Below are positions 27,538-35,281 of a DNA stretch of 64,000 bases, one piece after another. The translations under genes and the position numbers were made by a program. This stretch comes from Candidatus Poseidoniaceae archaeon. Lineage in GTDB: Archaea > Thermoplasmatota > Poseidoniia > Poseidoniales > Poseidoniaceae. The DNA lies in NCBI GenBank assembly GCA_949373095.1, contig CASIBY010000005.1, positions 1-64,000 on the forward strand. Reading direction: 5' to 3'. Position 1 is the stretch's first letter. The number at the start of each line of letters is the position of its first letter. Below the pieces are notes generated by a model, which was not told where the DNA came from, ran no database searches, and saw only the letters and a list, made by a program, of their open reading frames with translations.

Positions 27538-28233
27538 ATGGATGTTGAAGCCTTGAAAGCAGAAGCAGGAATCTCCGCCTGTTCATATGTCAAAAGCGGC
27601 ATGAAAGTTGGACTTGGAACCGGTTCAACCGTAAAATACACCATCTTAGAACTCGGGCGAAGAGTAAGAGAAGAAGGGTTGGAAATTGTAGGAGTCCCAA
27701 CCTCCATAGCCACAGAGGTACTTGCTCGGGAGCAAGGAATTACCCTTAGTGAATTAGATGATCTGGACGGGCTCGATGTCGTCATTGATGGAACCGATGA
27801 GTTCGATCCCGATTTTCAATTGATTAAAGGTGGAGGAGCTGCTTTACTTAGGGAAAAGGTCGTAGCCCAATCCTCTGCAAAAATGGTGGTTGTTGCAGAT
27901 GACAGAAAAAAGGTGCAATGTCTCGGGGCGTTCCCCCTTCCTATTGAAGTGACACCGTTTTCTTACGGGTCAACCCTCAAGGCGATACAAACTGTTCTCA
28001 ACTGTAAAGCAACGGTTCGTCAAGGAAACGATGGTAACCACGTCACCGATAATGGAAATTACATCGTCGATGCACAGACCGGTGCTACTATCAGCAATCC
28101 ATCCCAAACAGAGGCGGAACTCCTCCATATTGCTGGCGTTGTCCAAGTTGGTTTGTTTACCAACATGTGCGATGTTGTAATATTAGCCGGTGCTGATGGC
28201 GTTTCGGTTTTGGAGAAGGAAGACACATCGTGA
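27538..28233 (+). CDS. rpiA: Ribose-5-phosphate isomerase A
   Basis: This 231-residue enzyme interconverts ribose-5-phosphate and ribulose-5-phosphate. Family motifs are clear: KVGLGTGSTVKYTI (phosphate loop), VVIDGTDEFDPDFQLIKGGG (catalytic acid and lysine region), LLREKVVA, and the metal- or sugar-binding end with VGLFTNMCDVVI. Length is typical. In organisms lacking the oxidative pentose phosphate branch it supplies ribose for nucleotides. It is divergent from the giant surface-protein gene, with about 100 bases between, and is followed by tRNA-Lys. Confidence 0.94.
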   Translation: MDVEALKAEAGISACSYVKSGMKVGLGTGSTVKYTILELGRRVREEGLEIVGVPTSIATEVLAREQGITLSELDDLDGLDVVIDGTDEFDPDFQLIKGGGAALLREKVVAQSSAKMVVVADDRKKVQCLGAFPLPIEVTPFSYGSTLKAIQTVLNCKATVRQGNDGNHVTDNGNYIVDAQTGATISNPSQTEAELLHIAGVVQVGLFTNMCDVVILAGADGVSVLEKEDTS

Positions 28234-28289
28234 AGCGTTGCTTTAACACAGGCATGAACCGTTAAATAGGCGTGGCGGAAGGCCGGAGT

Positions 28290-28366
28290 GGGCCTGTAGC
28301 TTAGTCAGGTAGAGCGATGGACTCTTAATCCATCGGCCGCGGGTTCGAACCCCGTCAGGCCCGCCA
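28290..28366 (+). tRNA. tRNA-Lys (anticodon CTT)
   Basis: A complete cloverleaf is visible. The acceptor stem GGGCCTG pairs with CAGGCCC. The anticodon stem ATGGA/TCCAT encloses the loop CTCTTAA with anticodon CTT, and the T arm is CGGGTTCGAACCCCG. The discriminator is G, and CCA is encoded in the gene (28364-28366). It decodes AAG and would be charged by the class I LysRS in this window. No intron is present. Confidence 0.95.
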
Positions 28367-28375
28367 TTCAATTTG

Positions 28376-28672
28376 TCATTGTACAAGGTAGCCAACAATT
28401 GCTGAGCGATGAACTGAACCAAAGTTATGGGAATCTTCTGAGCCAAGCGGGTCGGGTTGATCACCAACCAAGAATAAACGACCGTTGGATTCCACGCTCT
28501 GAATTCGCTTCACTACAAGGACATCCTTCTTGAGTGGGTGTTGCGCTAAGACGACTATTCCCTCTTCGATTTGAGTGCTGTCATTGAGAGGTGCGAAGGT
28601 GAGAAAATCTCCGTCATGAAAGGTAGGCCACATGCTGTCGCCTTTGATGCGAACCTGAAACGGTTCAGACAT
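28376..28672 (-). CDS. Ni-superoxide dismutase maturation protease (S24/S26 type, SodX-like)
   Basis: The 98-residue protein is a small serine-lysine peptidase. IKGDSMWPTFHDGDFL carries the nucleophile serine of signal-peptidase/LexA-type enzymes, and VLVVKRIQSV carries the general-base lysine. A last GDQPDPLGSEDSHNFG segment completes the fold. It lies nine bases after the Ni-SOD gene, and such proteases remove the Ni-SOD leader to expose the metal-binding N-terminal histidine. Its function here follows from this pairing. Its stop lies nine bases from the convergent tRNA-Lys end. Confidence 0.88.
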   Translation of the reverse strand: MSEPFQVRIKGDSMWPTFHDGDFLTFAPLNDSTQIEEGIVVLAQHPLKKDVLVVKRIQSVESNGRLFLVGDQPDPLGSEDSHNFGSVHRSAIVGYLVQ

Positions 28673-28681
28673 GATTCGCCC

Positions 28682-29128
28682 TCAGGAAGCTCGAATCCAG
28701 GGCACTTCACGGCCCTTGACTGACCAAAACATGTTGTGAATTGCTTCACATGCGTCCATGAGTTCTTGAGCGTGGTGAGATGAAACTTCTACTTTGCAGG
28801 CAGAGCAAAGTTTGGCTGCGTGCCAGAACGTGTCGTGCAAGTCAGGGTTTCCTTCAATGTGTTGAGGCTTGAAGAAATCGGTCCATAGGACCAAAAGTTC
28901 ATCCTTGCACTTCTGTGCTTCTTCTTCCTTGATCGATGCATAGCGAGACATGGTGTTGAGGTAGGTGGCCATTGCGGGTCCATCGGAGGTTTCAGGACAG
29001 GTTAGCCCGAGCATTTTGTTGGTCATGGATTGTACGGCTTCTGCAGCAACACGAGCACTGGCAGGGTCGTATACTCCACATGGTCCATCACAATGTGCTT
29101 CGGCTTCAATGAAAGGGGTTGTCTTCAT
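28682..29128 (-). CDS. sodN: Nickel superoxide dismutase precursor
   Basis: The 148-residue protein has the nickel hook HCDGPCGVYDP. In the mature enzyme the N-terminal His12 (numbered in the precursor) and the two cysteines bind nickel. The leader MKTTPFIEAEA (11 residues) would be removed by the protease encoded downstream. The rest is a four-helix bundle rich in charged residues, as in the Streptomyces enzyme, which is a hexamer. It removes superoxide. The ATG at 29128 is preferred to a TTG at 29140 because it gives the compact leader. Ni-SOD is common in marine organisms limited for iron; its use here is expected from established knowledge. Confidence 0.94.
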   Translation of the reverse strand: MKTTPFIEAEAHCDGPCGVYDPASARVAAEAVQSMTNKMLGLTCPETSDGPAMATYLNTMSRYASIKEEEAQKCKDELLVLWTDFFKPQHIEGNPDLHDTFWHAAKLCSACKVEVSSHHAQELMDACEAIHNMFWSVKGREVPWIRAS

Positions 29129-29191
29129 GTTATGACCCAACGGTCGCCATCATATCAATGTGATTCTTTCACCGAGGCACCCGCCAAGAAT

Positions 29192-30100
29192 CTATGAAAC
29201 GGTAAATGTGGTCCCACCTTCGCCCCGAAGTGCATCCAAAACGGAACCAGGCGTACAAAAAATTGCCTGGCCTTCATTCATTGAATCAACATAAGAGCAC
29301 AGTGCTTTGACCTTTGGCGCCATGGAACCAGCCGGAAATGCTCCGGCATCGTCCATTGCTTCGGCCTCTGCTAAGGATAACTGACGTATTGCTTTGGCAT
29401 CCGGTGTACCAAATCCAGAATAAACCGCATCAGCATCGGTTGAAATGATGAGTGCATCAGCTTTGAGGTCAATCGCCAATCGGGACGAGAGCAGATCTTT
29501 GTCAATAACTGCGGGAACTCCGACATGATGGCCATCATGGTCGACAACTGGAACGCCCCCTCCTCCTCCACAAATGACTACTGCTTGCAGTTCAACAAGT
29601 TTGCGAATGACATCTAATTCGAGAATCTGGATTGGTTTTGGACTCGCAACAACTCGCCGAGGACCGTGAATGGTTTGTGCGATATCCCAATCAGCCGACA
29701 TCACGGTTTTGGAATCAAGAATTGGCCCCACGGGTTTGGTAGGAGTTGCAAAAGCTGGGTCGTTTCCGTCCACTACAACTCTGGTCAGAATAACGGCTGT
29801 TCGCTCTGGACGAAGGCGACGCTGGAGAATGGCTTGTAAATTCATAGAGATATCGTGGCCTATCATTCCTTGAGTTGCAGCAACCCATGATTCGAGTGAG
29901 TGGATGCTTTCATGGTCGAGCTCCATAAGATGGCCCACTTGAGGGCCATTTCCGTGGGTGATTATGACGGACCAATCCATTTCCAAAAGGTCAATAACGT
30001 CGCTCATCACCCGTGCTAGAACTTCCGCACTGGTTGATGAGTCTGTCTTTGGAGGTTGCAATGCGTTGCCCCCGAGTGCATAGACGGCTAACTTTCTCAT
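29192..30100 (-). CDS. arcC: Carbamate kinase
   Basis: The 302-residue protein belongs to the amino-acid-kinase fold. Signatures are VYALGGNALQPP at the N-terminus, VIITHGNGPQVGHLM, the CGGGGGVPVV loop, VPAVIDKDLLSSRLA, and AGSMAPKVKA near the C-terminus. Carbamate kinase makes ATP from carbamoyl phosphate, or carbamoyl phosphate from carbamate in the reverse direction. The ATG at 30100 starts the domain; the longer frame from 30214 crosses into non-homologous sequence. It is divergent from asnS. No arginine deiminase or ornithine carbamoyltransferase is visible in the window. Confidence 0.93.
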   Translation of the reverse strand: MRKLAVYALGGNALQPPKTDSSTSAEVLARVMSDVIDLLEMDWSVIITHGNGPQVGHLMELDHESIHSLESWVAATQGMIGHDISMNLQAILQRRLRPERTAVILTRVVVDGNDPAFATPTKPVGPILDSKTVMSADWDIAQTIHGPRRVVASPKPIQILELDVIRKLVELQAVVICGGGGGVPVVDHDGHHVGVPAVIDKDLLSSRLAIDLKADALIISTDADAVYSGFGTPDAKAIRQLSLAEAEAMDDAGAFPAGSMAPKVKALCSYVDSMNEGQAIFCTPGSVLDALRGEGGTTFTVS

Positions 30101-30174
30101 GTTGTCTTCTCGTCGCACACGGCTTTGACCCTTTGCACGATTTTCTCGTCCTAACCTTGTTTTGAGGCAGCCAC

Positions 30175-31575
30175 ATGTTGGGTGACATTGAATTACACGC
30201 CCCGAATGGAACAACTGGTGCGAGTATGACCAAGACCGTATGGATTGGAGATGTGCAAGATGGTTTGCACGATGGACAGACCGTTGAATTGAAAGGATGG
30301 ATTAAGCGTACTCGAGGTTCAAATAAAATGCGCTTCGTTGTATTGAGAGATTCAACCGGCGACATACAGTGCGTCGGTAAGAAAGATGTTATTGGAGAAG
30401 AATCGTTTGAGGCACTCAAAGAAGCATTGATTGAGTCCAGTGTTATCTTAACGGGAACGGTCAATGTTGACGAACGTTCAGAGGGCGGTCACGAACTCGT
30501 TGTTAATGCAGTTGAAATCGTTGGTGCCGTTGATCCCGAACGACCGTTTCCCATCAACAAGGAAGCCCTAGATGTTGTTGATGAAGAAGGAAATCCAATG
30601 CCTGGAGGGTCAGAATTCCTGCTTGAGCATCGCCATCTCTATTTGAGAACCAGTCGGATGACTACAATGTTGAAACTGCGAAGTTCAGCATTTGGTGCCA
30701 TTCACAACTATTTCCGTAACGAAGACTTCATTGAATACCAAGCACCTAATTTTGTTGCCGGAGCTGTTGAGGGTGGCTCAACCCTGTTTGAGGTACCTTA
30801 CTTTGGGCGCACCGCATACCTTACACAATCATGGCAACTCTATGCTGAAGCGGCCATGCCTGCACTTGAACGACTCTACACCATCGCACCATCATTCCGT
30901 GCAGAGAAATCCCGCACTCGCCGACATCTGACAGAGTTCTGGCATGCTGAAATGGAAATGGCTTGGGCCTCAAACGATGAAATTATGGCCCATGGCGAAG
31001 GTGTTGTTCGCCATATCGCACGAACATTGTTAGAAGAACGAGAGACTGAACTCTCTTCCATTAACCGTGATCTTGACCTAATTGCACGCTATGCTGACAA
31101 CCCTTACCCCCACATGCGGTATGATGAGGCTGTAGAAATTCTTCAAGGAAAGGGTGTTGAAGTTGAATGGGGAGATGACCTGGATTATTCAAAAGAAAAG
31201 ATTCTGACCCAAGATTTTGACCTTCCACATTTCTTGACGCATTACCCTAAGATTGCAAAACCATTCTACCACAGAGTGGATACTGAGGATGAAAAATATG
31301 TACTCTGCCACGACCTCCTTGCACCTGAAGGATACGGGGAAATCATTGGAGGAGGCGAACGAACATGGTCCGAGGAAGAAATACTACGACGACTGGACGA
31401 AGAAGGAACACCCCGTGAACCATATCAGTTTTACATTGACACAAGAGCATACGGCGGTGTACCTCACGGCGGATTTGGTCTTGGTGTCGACCGAGTAGTA
31501 AGTTGGTTATCTGGAGCCTCCCACATTCGGGAAGTCATTCCATTCCCAAGGACATCAAACCGAGTCACACCTTGA
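30175..31575 (+). CDS. asnS: Asparaginyl-tRNA synthetase
   Basis: This class II synthetase has an N-terminal OB-fold anticodon domain (VELKGWIKRTRGSNKMRFVV). The catalytic domain has motif 2 in SFRAEKSRTRRHLTEFWHAE and motif 3 in HGGFGLGVDRVVSWLSG. The RAEKSRTRRHLTEFWHAE segment points to AsnRS rather than AspRS, since AspRS has shorter spacing and a different acceptor-binding pattern. The start at 30175 is behind GAGG. ATG 30226 (MTKTVWIG) is an alternative that better matches the usual N-terminus. The stop abuts the small convergent zinc-ribbon gene. Confidence 0.92.
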   Translation: MLGDIELHAPNGTTGASMTKTVWIGDVQDGLHDGQTVELKGWIKRTRGSNKMRFVVLRDSTGDIQCVGKKDVIGEESFEALKEALIESSVILTGTVNVDERSEGGHELVVNAVEIVGAVDPERPFPINKEALDVVDEEGNPMPGGSEFLLEHRHLYLRTSRMTTMLKLRSSAFGAIHNYFRNEDFIEYQAPNFVAGAVEGGSTLFEVPYFGRTAYLTQSWQLYAEAAMPALERLYTIAPSFRAEKSRTRRHLTEFWHAEMEMAWASNDEIMAHGEGVVRHIARTLLEERETELSSINRDLDLIARYADNPYPHMRYDEAVEILQGKGVEVEWGDDLDYSKEKILTQDFDLPHFLTHYPKIAKPFYHRVDTEDEKYVLCHDLLAPEGYGEIIGGGERTWSEEEILRRLDEEGTPREPYQFYIDTRAYGGVPHGGFGLGVDRVVSWLSGASHIREVIPFPRTSNRVTP

Positions 31576-31686
31576 TTAGAGCAATGGCTTGCCACATTCG
31601 GGGCATGGCAGACCGGGCATAAACTCCCCTAGAAGGAATCCACAGTGTGGGCATATCGAGGTTAGAAAATCATCACCAAAGACCAT
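31576..31686 (-). CDS. 36-residue zinc-ribbon microprotein
   Basis: A very short open frame encodes a protein starting MVFGDDFLTSICPHCGFLLG and ending LPCPECGKPLL. The CPHC and CPEC pairs form a minimal zinc ribbon. It begins 25 bases after the HAD-hydrolase gene stop, with a GAGG-type site 8 bases upstream, and its stop abuts the asnS stop with no gap. The tight packing and knuckle spacing support a real protein. Function unknown. Confidence 0.62.
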   Translation of the reverse strand: MVFGDDFLTSICPHCGFLLGEFMPGLPCPECGKPLL

Positions 31687-31711
31687 GGGAAATCCTCAAC
31701 TCGTTCCGTTT

Positions 31712-32473
31712 TCAAGGTTTTGGTATTGATAGCGACTCACAAACCTGGTCCAATACCAGGGCTAAATCCTTCTCTTCAATGACAAAATGGGCGTGTTTTT
31801 TGGGTTTTTCATCCCAAGGATTGAACAAAATAGCACAACTACTTTCACGAAACATTCCAATGTCACCGGATGAGTCACCAACTGAAGCAGTAAATTCTTT
31901 TGAAACGTTTAAACGTCGTTGGAGCATTTGAACAACTGAACCCTTTCCATCCATTTGAACCTGATAGCGACCGTAATCGTTGATGAGAGAATCTCCAGAT
32001 TCCATCGGAGTTGATGCTAACCATCCGTTTGTAAAGACATGCAACTTTGAATCCATACCGCCTGCTTGCTCTCGAGCCGTATGTCGGTCAATTCCTCCCC
32101 AGCGCCTACGCCAGGGTTGGTTTGAAGGAAAACAAGCCGCAATGTCTCGTGCTGTTTTTTGTAAGCCACCACTTACAATAGCAACATTTACATCGTGAGA
32201 TAGGAGATGATCAATCAACTGCTTCCATCCCTTCATCATCGGCATGCCTTCCATTAAGGAGCGAAGATGACCGTCTGTTATCGGGTGTTCAAAGGATGAT
32301 TTAATGAGAGCTAAATCCAGTTTAATCCAATCCCATTCATCGAGTTTCCCTTGGTTGTAAAGTTCGAAGGATTCATCGTTTGAGATTCCGAGTTGGTCGT
32401 AAACGAACTGCCATGTTGACAAATGATCAACAAGAACTCGATCCATATCCAGGCATACCAATTTCTCAACCAT
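31712..32473 (-). CDS. HAD-superfamily phosphatase (SerB-like)
   Basis: The 253-residue protein has HAD motif I as VCLDMDRVLVDHLSTW, motif II in VAIVSGGLQKTA, and motif IV in SVGDSSGDIGMFRESS. This is the phosphoserine-phosphatase-like branch, with a helical cap between motifs I and II. Motif I normally reads DxDG or DxDx(T/V); here an arginine follows the second aspartate, which may be a substitution or a base error. The ATG at 32473 is chosen because motif I follows at once. It lies 22 bases from the stop of the glycosyltransferase-like gene upstream. Confidence 0.8.
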   Translation of the reverse strand: MVEKLVCLDMDRVLVDHLSTWQFVYDQLGISNDESFELYNQGKLDEWDWIKLDLALIKSSFEHPITDGHLRSLMEGMPMMKGWKQLIDHLLSHDVNVAIVSGGLQKTARDIAACFPSNQPWRRRWGGIDRHTAREQAGGMDSKLHVFTNGWLASTPMESGDSLINDYGRYQVQMDGKGSVVQMLQRRLNVSKEFTASVGDSSGDIGMFRESSCAILFNPWDEKPKKHAHFVIEEKDLALVLDQVCESLSIPKP

Positions 32474-32495
32474 GTAATTCATACCCCCCAGAAAT

Positions 32496-33404
32496 TCAAC
32501 TTTGTTTCGGCCAGTTGTATTGGTGCTGTATTCGTTCAACTTGCTTCCCCATGATGTACAGGATAATAGCCACCATCATTGCAAAAAGACCAATCAGCGT
32601 CATTGCAATTGTCGCAAGCGTTACGCCGATTGAAGTGCTGTTGAGCTCGGTAAACATCGTAGCCAGATCTCCGGACAAACGGTATCCAAGAACAAAGAGA
32701 ACCACACCAGGAATTCCAAACAGCAACAATGGGTGCTTTGATTCAAGCATCCAATAGAACAGTTGAGCAAAACGAGAGGCAGTGGCTAGGGATTCACGTT
32801 GAGGTAGATTGATGGGAGCCTCAGCTTCAACGAAACGAACTCCCAATGATGCGGGAACATCTTGTTGAGTGGCTAATGGAGACATGGCTGCAAGGGCTTG
32901 ACAGCCTTCTTCACTCAATACAAGATGCCGCATTTCAGTGGATGCGAATACAACGTCTTCATCATCTTGAGGGATAAGAGATTCATGCTTGTAAGTATAA
33001 TGGATATCCCAAGGCTCACGAGCACGGTTAACAGAGAGAGGTAAATCGGATAGTTTCCAAGATCTTGAGACTTTTAGAATCAAAGTCTTCCCACTCGTTT
33101 CTTCGTTTCCTTGAAGGAATGAAGCAATCGATTGAGGGGATAGGTCTGAATTGTAATGGTATACGGTACAACCTACTTCTTGAGCCAATTCAACGGTTTC
33201 ATCGTTTGAACCCGTATCAAGAACGATGACATCTGTGGCTACTTCACGACATCGTACGATCAGTGATACAACACGCAATTCAATGTCCCGAGCAACCAGA
33301 ACAAGACGATGGAGGGACTCTGTCACAAAGCGGCCTATTGGAGATGACCTATGAATCCTGTTCTCATGAGATGCAGAAAGAAGTGGTTTCAAGCGTACTT
33401 TCAT
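32496..33404 (-). CDS. Degenerate glycosyltransferase-fold membrane protein
   Basis: The 302-residue protein resembles family 2 glycosyltransferases in one segment, VIVLDTGSNDETVELAQEVG, but the DxD metal-binding motif and acceptor motif of active enzymes are not visible. The C-terminal part has two membrane helices (LLLFGIPGVVLFVLGYRL and a second run TIAMTLIGLFAMMVAIILYI). That topology matches the C-terminal part of the active glycosyltransferases at 7746 and 33429. It may be a non-catalytic partner of the divergent active enzyme. The ATG at 33404 is used; the frame before it overlaps the divergent gene. Confidence 0.65.
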   Translation of the reverse strand: MKVRLKPLLSASHENRIHRSSPIGRFVTESLHRLVLVARDIELRVVSLIVRCREVATDVIVLDTGSNDETVELAQEVGCTVYHYNSDLSPQSIASFLQGNEETSGKTLILKVSRSWKLSDLPLSVNRAREPWDIHYTYKHESLIPQDDEDVVFASTEMRHLVLSEEGCQALAAMSPLATQQDVPASLGVRFVEAEAPINLPQRESLATASRFAQLFYWMLESKHPLLLFGIPGVVLFVLGYRLSGDLATMFTELNSTSIGVTLATIAMTLIGLFAMMVAIILYIMGKQVERIQHQYNWPKQS

Positions 33405-33428
33405 GAGAAGCAGGCCGTAGGAGTAACC

Positions 33429-34370
33429 ATGCAACAGGGATGGGGTGTGGGAGTCGTCATCCCTGCTCGAAACGAAGAATTGCATATTGCGGGCGTTCTA
33501 GAAACACTTCCGTCTTTTGTTGATCTTGCAGTTGTCATCAATGACGGCTCTACTGATGCAACAGAACAGTGTGCACGGGAGGCTTCTTGTTCTGCAAATG
33601 TAATCATCTTAAACACCGGAGGCATTGGTGTCGGTGGAGCAATTGATACAGGACATCAATATCTCTTGACCCAACTTCAATCTCCTTTTGTAAGTGCCGT
33701 GATGGCTGGGGACGGACAGATGAACCCGGAGGATTTGGATGCGATTATATCCCCAGTGATTTCTAGCAGATACGACCATGTGAAAGGGAACCGTTTAATC
33801 CATCCAAAGGGGTATAACAACATGCCCGTTTTACGCAAAATCGCATCACTCATACTGGCATTTTTCACCACACTTGCTGCGGGACAGCGAGTTAGCGACC
33901 CCCAATGTGGTTTTACAGCAACATCCCACAGAGTTCTTGAAACATGGAATTGGGAGAGATCATGGCGTGGTTATGGATATCCAAACTTCTGGCTTATTCA
34001 ACTGGCAAGATACGGTTGGACCATCGGTCACGCCCCCATTGAGTCAATCTATAGAAACGAAACTTCCGCTATTAAACCCACTTCATTCTTTATCAAAGTA
34101 GGCGCAATGATGGCGGCAGAACACCACCTTAGAAATGTATCATGGGTCATTTCCAAAGAGACGCCAATAGCGACCATAGGGGCTTTGATTGCCTATCTTT
34201 CAGGATGGTTCGTATTGCTTAATGAACTCCTTAGAACAGGGGATTCTATCATCGGCATCAAAGGTTGGCTAGTTTACGTATTGGTGATGCTCTGCTGGTT
34301 CCTTGCACACCTTTTTGATAGAATGGCAACGGTGGCGAAACAGAAGGCGAAGAAACATGCGACGACATGA
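33429..34370 (+). CDS. Family 2 glycosyltransferase with C-terminal membrane helices
   Basis: The 313-residue enzyme has the GT-A motifs VVIPARNEELHIAGVLE, VINDGSTDATEQ, VMAGDGQMNPEDL (DxD-type), and SDPQCGFTATSHRVLE, like dolichyl-phosphate sugar synthases. Two membrane helices follow (ATIGALIAYLSGWFVLL and WLVYVLVMLCWFLAHLF). It should glycosylate a polyprenyl phosphate at the membrane. The ATG at 33429 is used, because the earlier frame overlaps the divergent gene region. Its last bases overlap the region just upstream of the parvulin gene. Confidence 0.87.
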   Translation: MQQGWGVGVVIPARNEELHIAGVLETLPSFVDLAVVINDGSTDATEQCAREASCSANVIILNTGGIGVGGAIDTGHQYLLTQLQSPFVSAVMAGDGQMNPEDLDAIISPVISSRYDHVKGNRLIHPKGYNNMPVLRKIASLILAFFTTLAAGQRVSDPQCGFTATSHRVLETWNWERSWRGYGYPNFWLIQLARYGWTIGHAPIESIYRNETSAIKPTSFFIKVGAMMAAEHHLRNVSWVISKETPIATIGALIAYLSGWFVLLNELLRTGDSIIGIKGWLVYVLVMLCWFLAHLFDRMATVAKQKAKKHATT

Positions 34371-34389
34371 CCGAAGAAAAACGCCACGA

Positions 34390-34689
34390 ATGGCCCATGC
34401 AAGGCATATTCTCGTCACCAACAAACCTGATGCCAGAGAATTACTTGACGAGATTCTGGCTGCTAAAAAGCCGTTTAAGGTTTTCAAAAAGTTAGCCAAG
34501 AAATATTCCAACTGCCCAAGTGCTAGCAAGGGTGGGGATTTGGGAGAATTCATTGAAGGGCAAATGGCACAGGATTTTGAAGAAGCAGTTTGGTCAGCAG
34601 AACTCGAAGCACCTCCGAAATCATATGTCAAAACCCAATTTGGGTTTCACATCATTTGGGTACATTCCGTTGGTGAATACCAAAGGTAA
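34390..34689 (+). CDS. Parvulin-type peptidyl-prolyl isomerase
   Basis: The 99-residue protein starts MAHARHILVTNKPDARELLD, the typical parvulin (PpiC/rotamase) beginning. It continues with FKKLAKKYSNCPSASKGGDL, in which the CPS-S-x-GGDLG motif marks the active cleft, and ends with VKTQFGFHIIWVHSV. It is a single-domain cytoplasmic form that speeds proline cis-trans isomerisation. The ATG at 34390 is chosen from the family start; ATG 34357 would add a basic stretch overlapping the upstream gene. Its stop is eight bases from the convergent tRNA-Pro. Confidence 0.92.
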   Translation: MAHARHILVTNKPDARELLDEILAAKKPFKVFKKLAKKYSNCPSASKGGDLGEFIEGQMAQDFEEAVWSAELEAPPKSYVKTQFGFHIIWVHSVGEYQR

Positions 34690-34697
34690 GACAATAA

Positions 34698-34775
34698 TGG
34701 TGGGCGTACCAAGATTTGAACTTGGGTCCAAGCGTCCCAAACGCCCGAGTATAGGCCAAACTAACCCATACGCCC
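34698..34775 (-). tRNA. tRNA-Pro (anticodon TGG)
   Basis: On the minus strand the acceptor stem GGGCGTA pairs with TACGCCC. The anticodon loop is TTTGGGA, giving anticodon TGG with G37. The anticodon stem closes with G-T pairs, and the T arm is CCAAGTTCAAATCTTGG. The discriminator is A (34701), and CCA is encoded (34700-34698). It decodes CCA and, by wobble, other proline codons. No intron is seen. Confidence 0.93.
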
Positions 34776-34809
34776 GTTATCCTTGGCCACGAGGTCTAAC
34801 CTATGAACT

Positions 34810-35250
34810 TCACTCAAGAAACTGCCAGCGACCATCACCAATTCGGAGCACTAAACCTTCTTGTTCAGCACGCTCCATAAGGCCATCAGCATCCATATCG
34901 GCATGTTTTGAGGAAAGAATAGAATCAACGGTGACGCGACCTACAGAATTGTCTTCATCACACCGGCGACGTACAAGATCAATCAAAACATGGGGGGACG
35001 GTGCTTGTGGTTGGTCAAACAACAATTCGTTTTTAGACAACTTTTCACGCAAGGCATCCCTGAGAGGTTCTGGCGTATTTGCAAGGGCGACTTCCATCCG
35101 CAACTCAGAAGATGAAGAAGCGATGAAGCAGACTTCTGCATCCTCTCTAATCCGTTGTCCGCAATGTGGACATCTTCCCGAAACTGAGCGATGACCAAAA
35201 CACAACTTGCAACCAGGACATCGTATCACAAGCCATTTTTGTTCACCCAT
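34810..35250 (-). CDS. Zinc-ribbon protein with possible winged-helix domain
   Basis: The 146-residue protein starts with a zinc ribbon (VIRCPGCKLCFGHRSVSGRC then CPHCGQRI), five cysteines in all. A helical middle follows (EPLRDALREKLSKNELLF). The C-terminal part, HVLIDLVRRRCDEDNSVGRV, then SSKHADMDADGLMERAEQEG and LVLRIGDGRWQFLE, looks like a winged helix. That suggests a DNA- or RNA-binding regulator. I do not recognise the family with certainty. It lies 34 bases from tRNA-Pro and 31 bases from the decarboxylase-like gene. Confidence 0.72.
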   Translation of the reverse strand: MGEQKWLVIRCPGCKLCFGHRSVSGRCPHCGQRIREDAEVCFIASSSSELRMEVALANTPEPLRDALREKLSKNELLFDQPQAPSPHVLIDLVRRRCDEDNSVGRVTVDSILSSKHADMDADGLMERAEQEGLVLRIGDGRWQFLE

Positions 35251-35281
35251 AGTTCATCACTTCCGTGAGTACAGATAAACT

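Noticed and set aside
34520..35194. Plus-strand ORF of 224 residues
   Set aside because: It runs through the parvulin gene, tRNA-Pro and the antisense of the zinc-ribbon protein, with no coherent domain.
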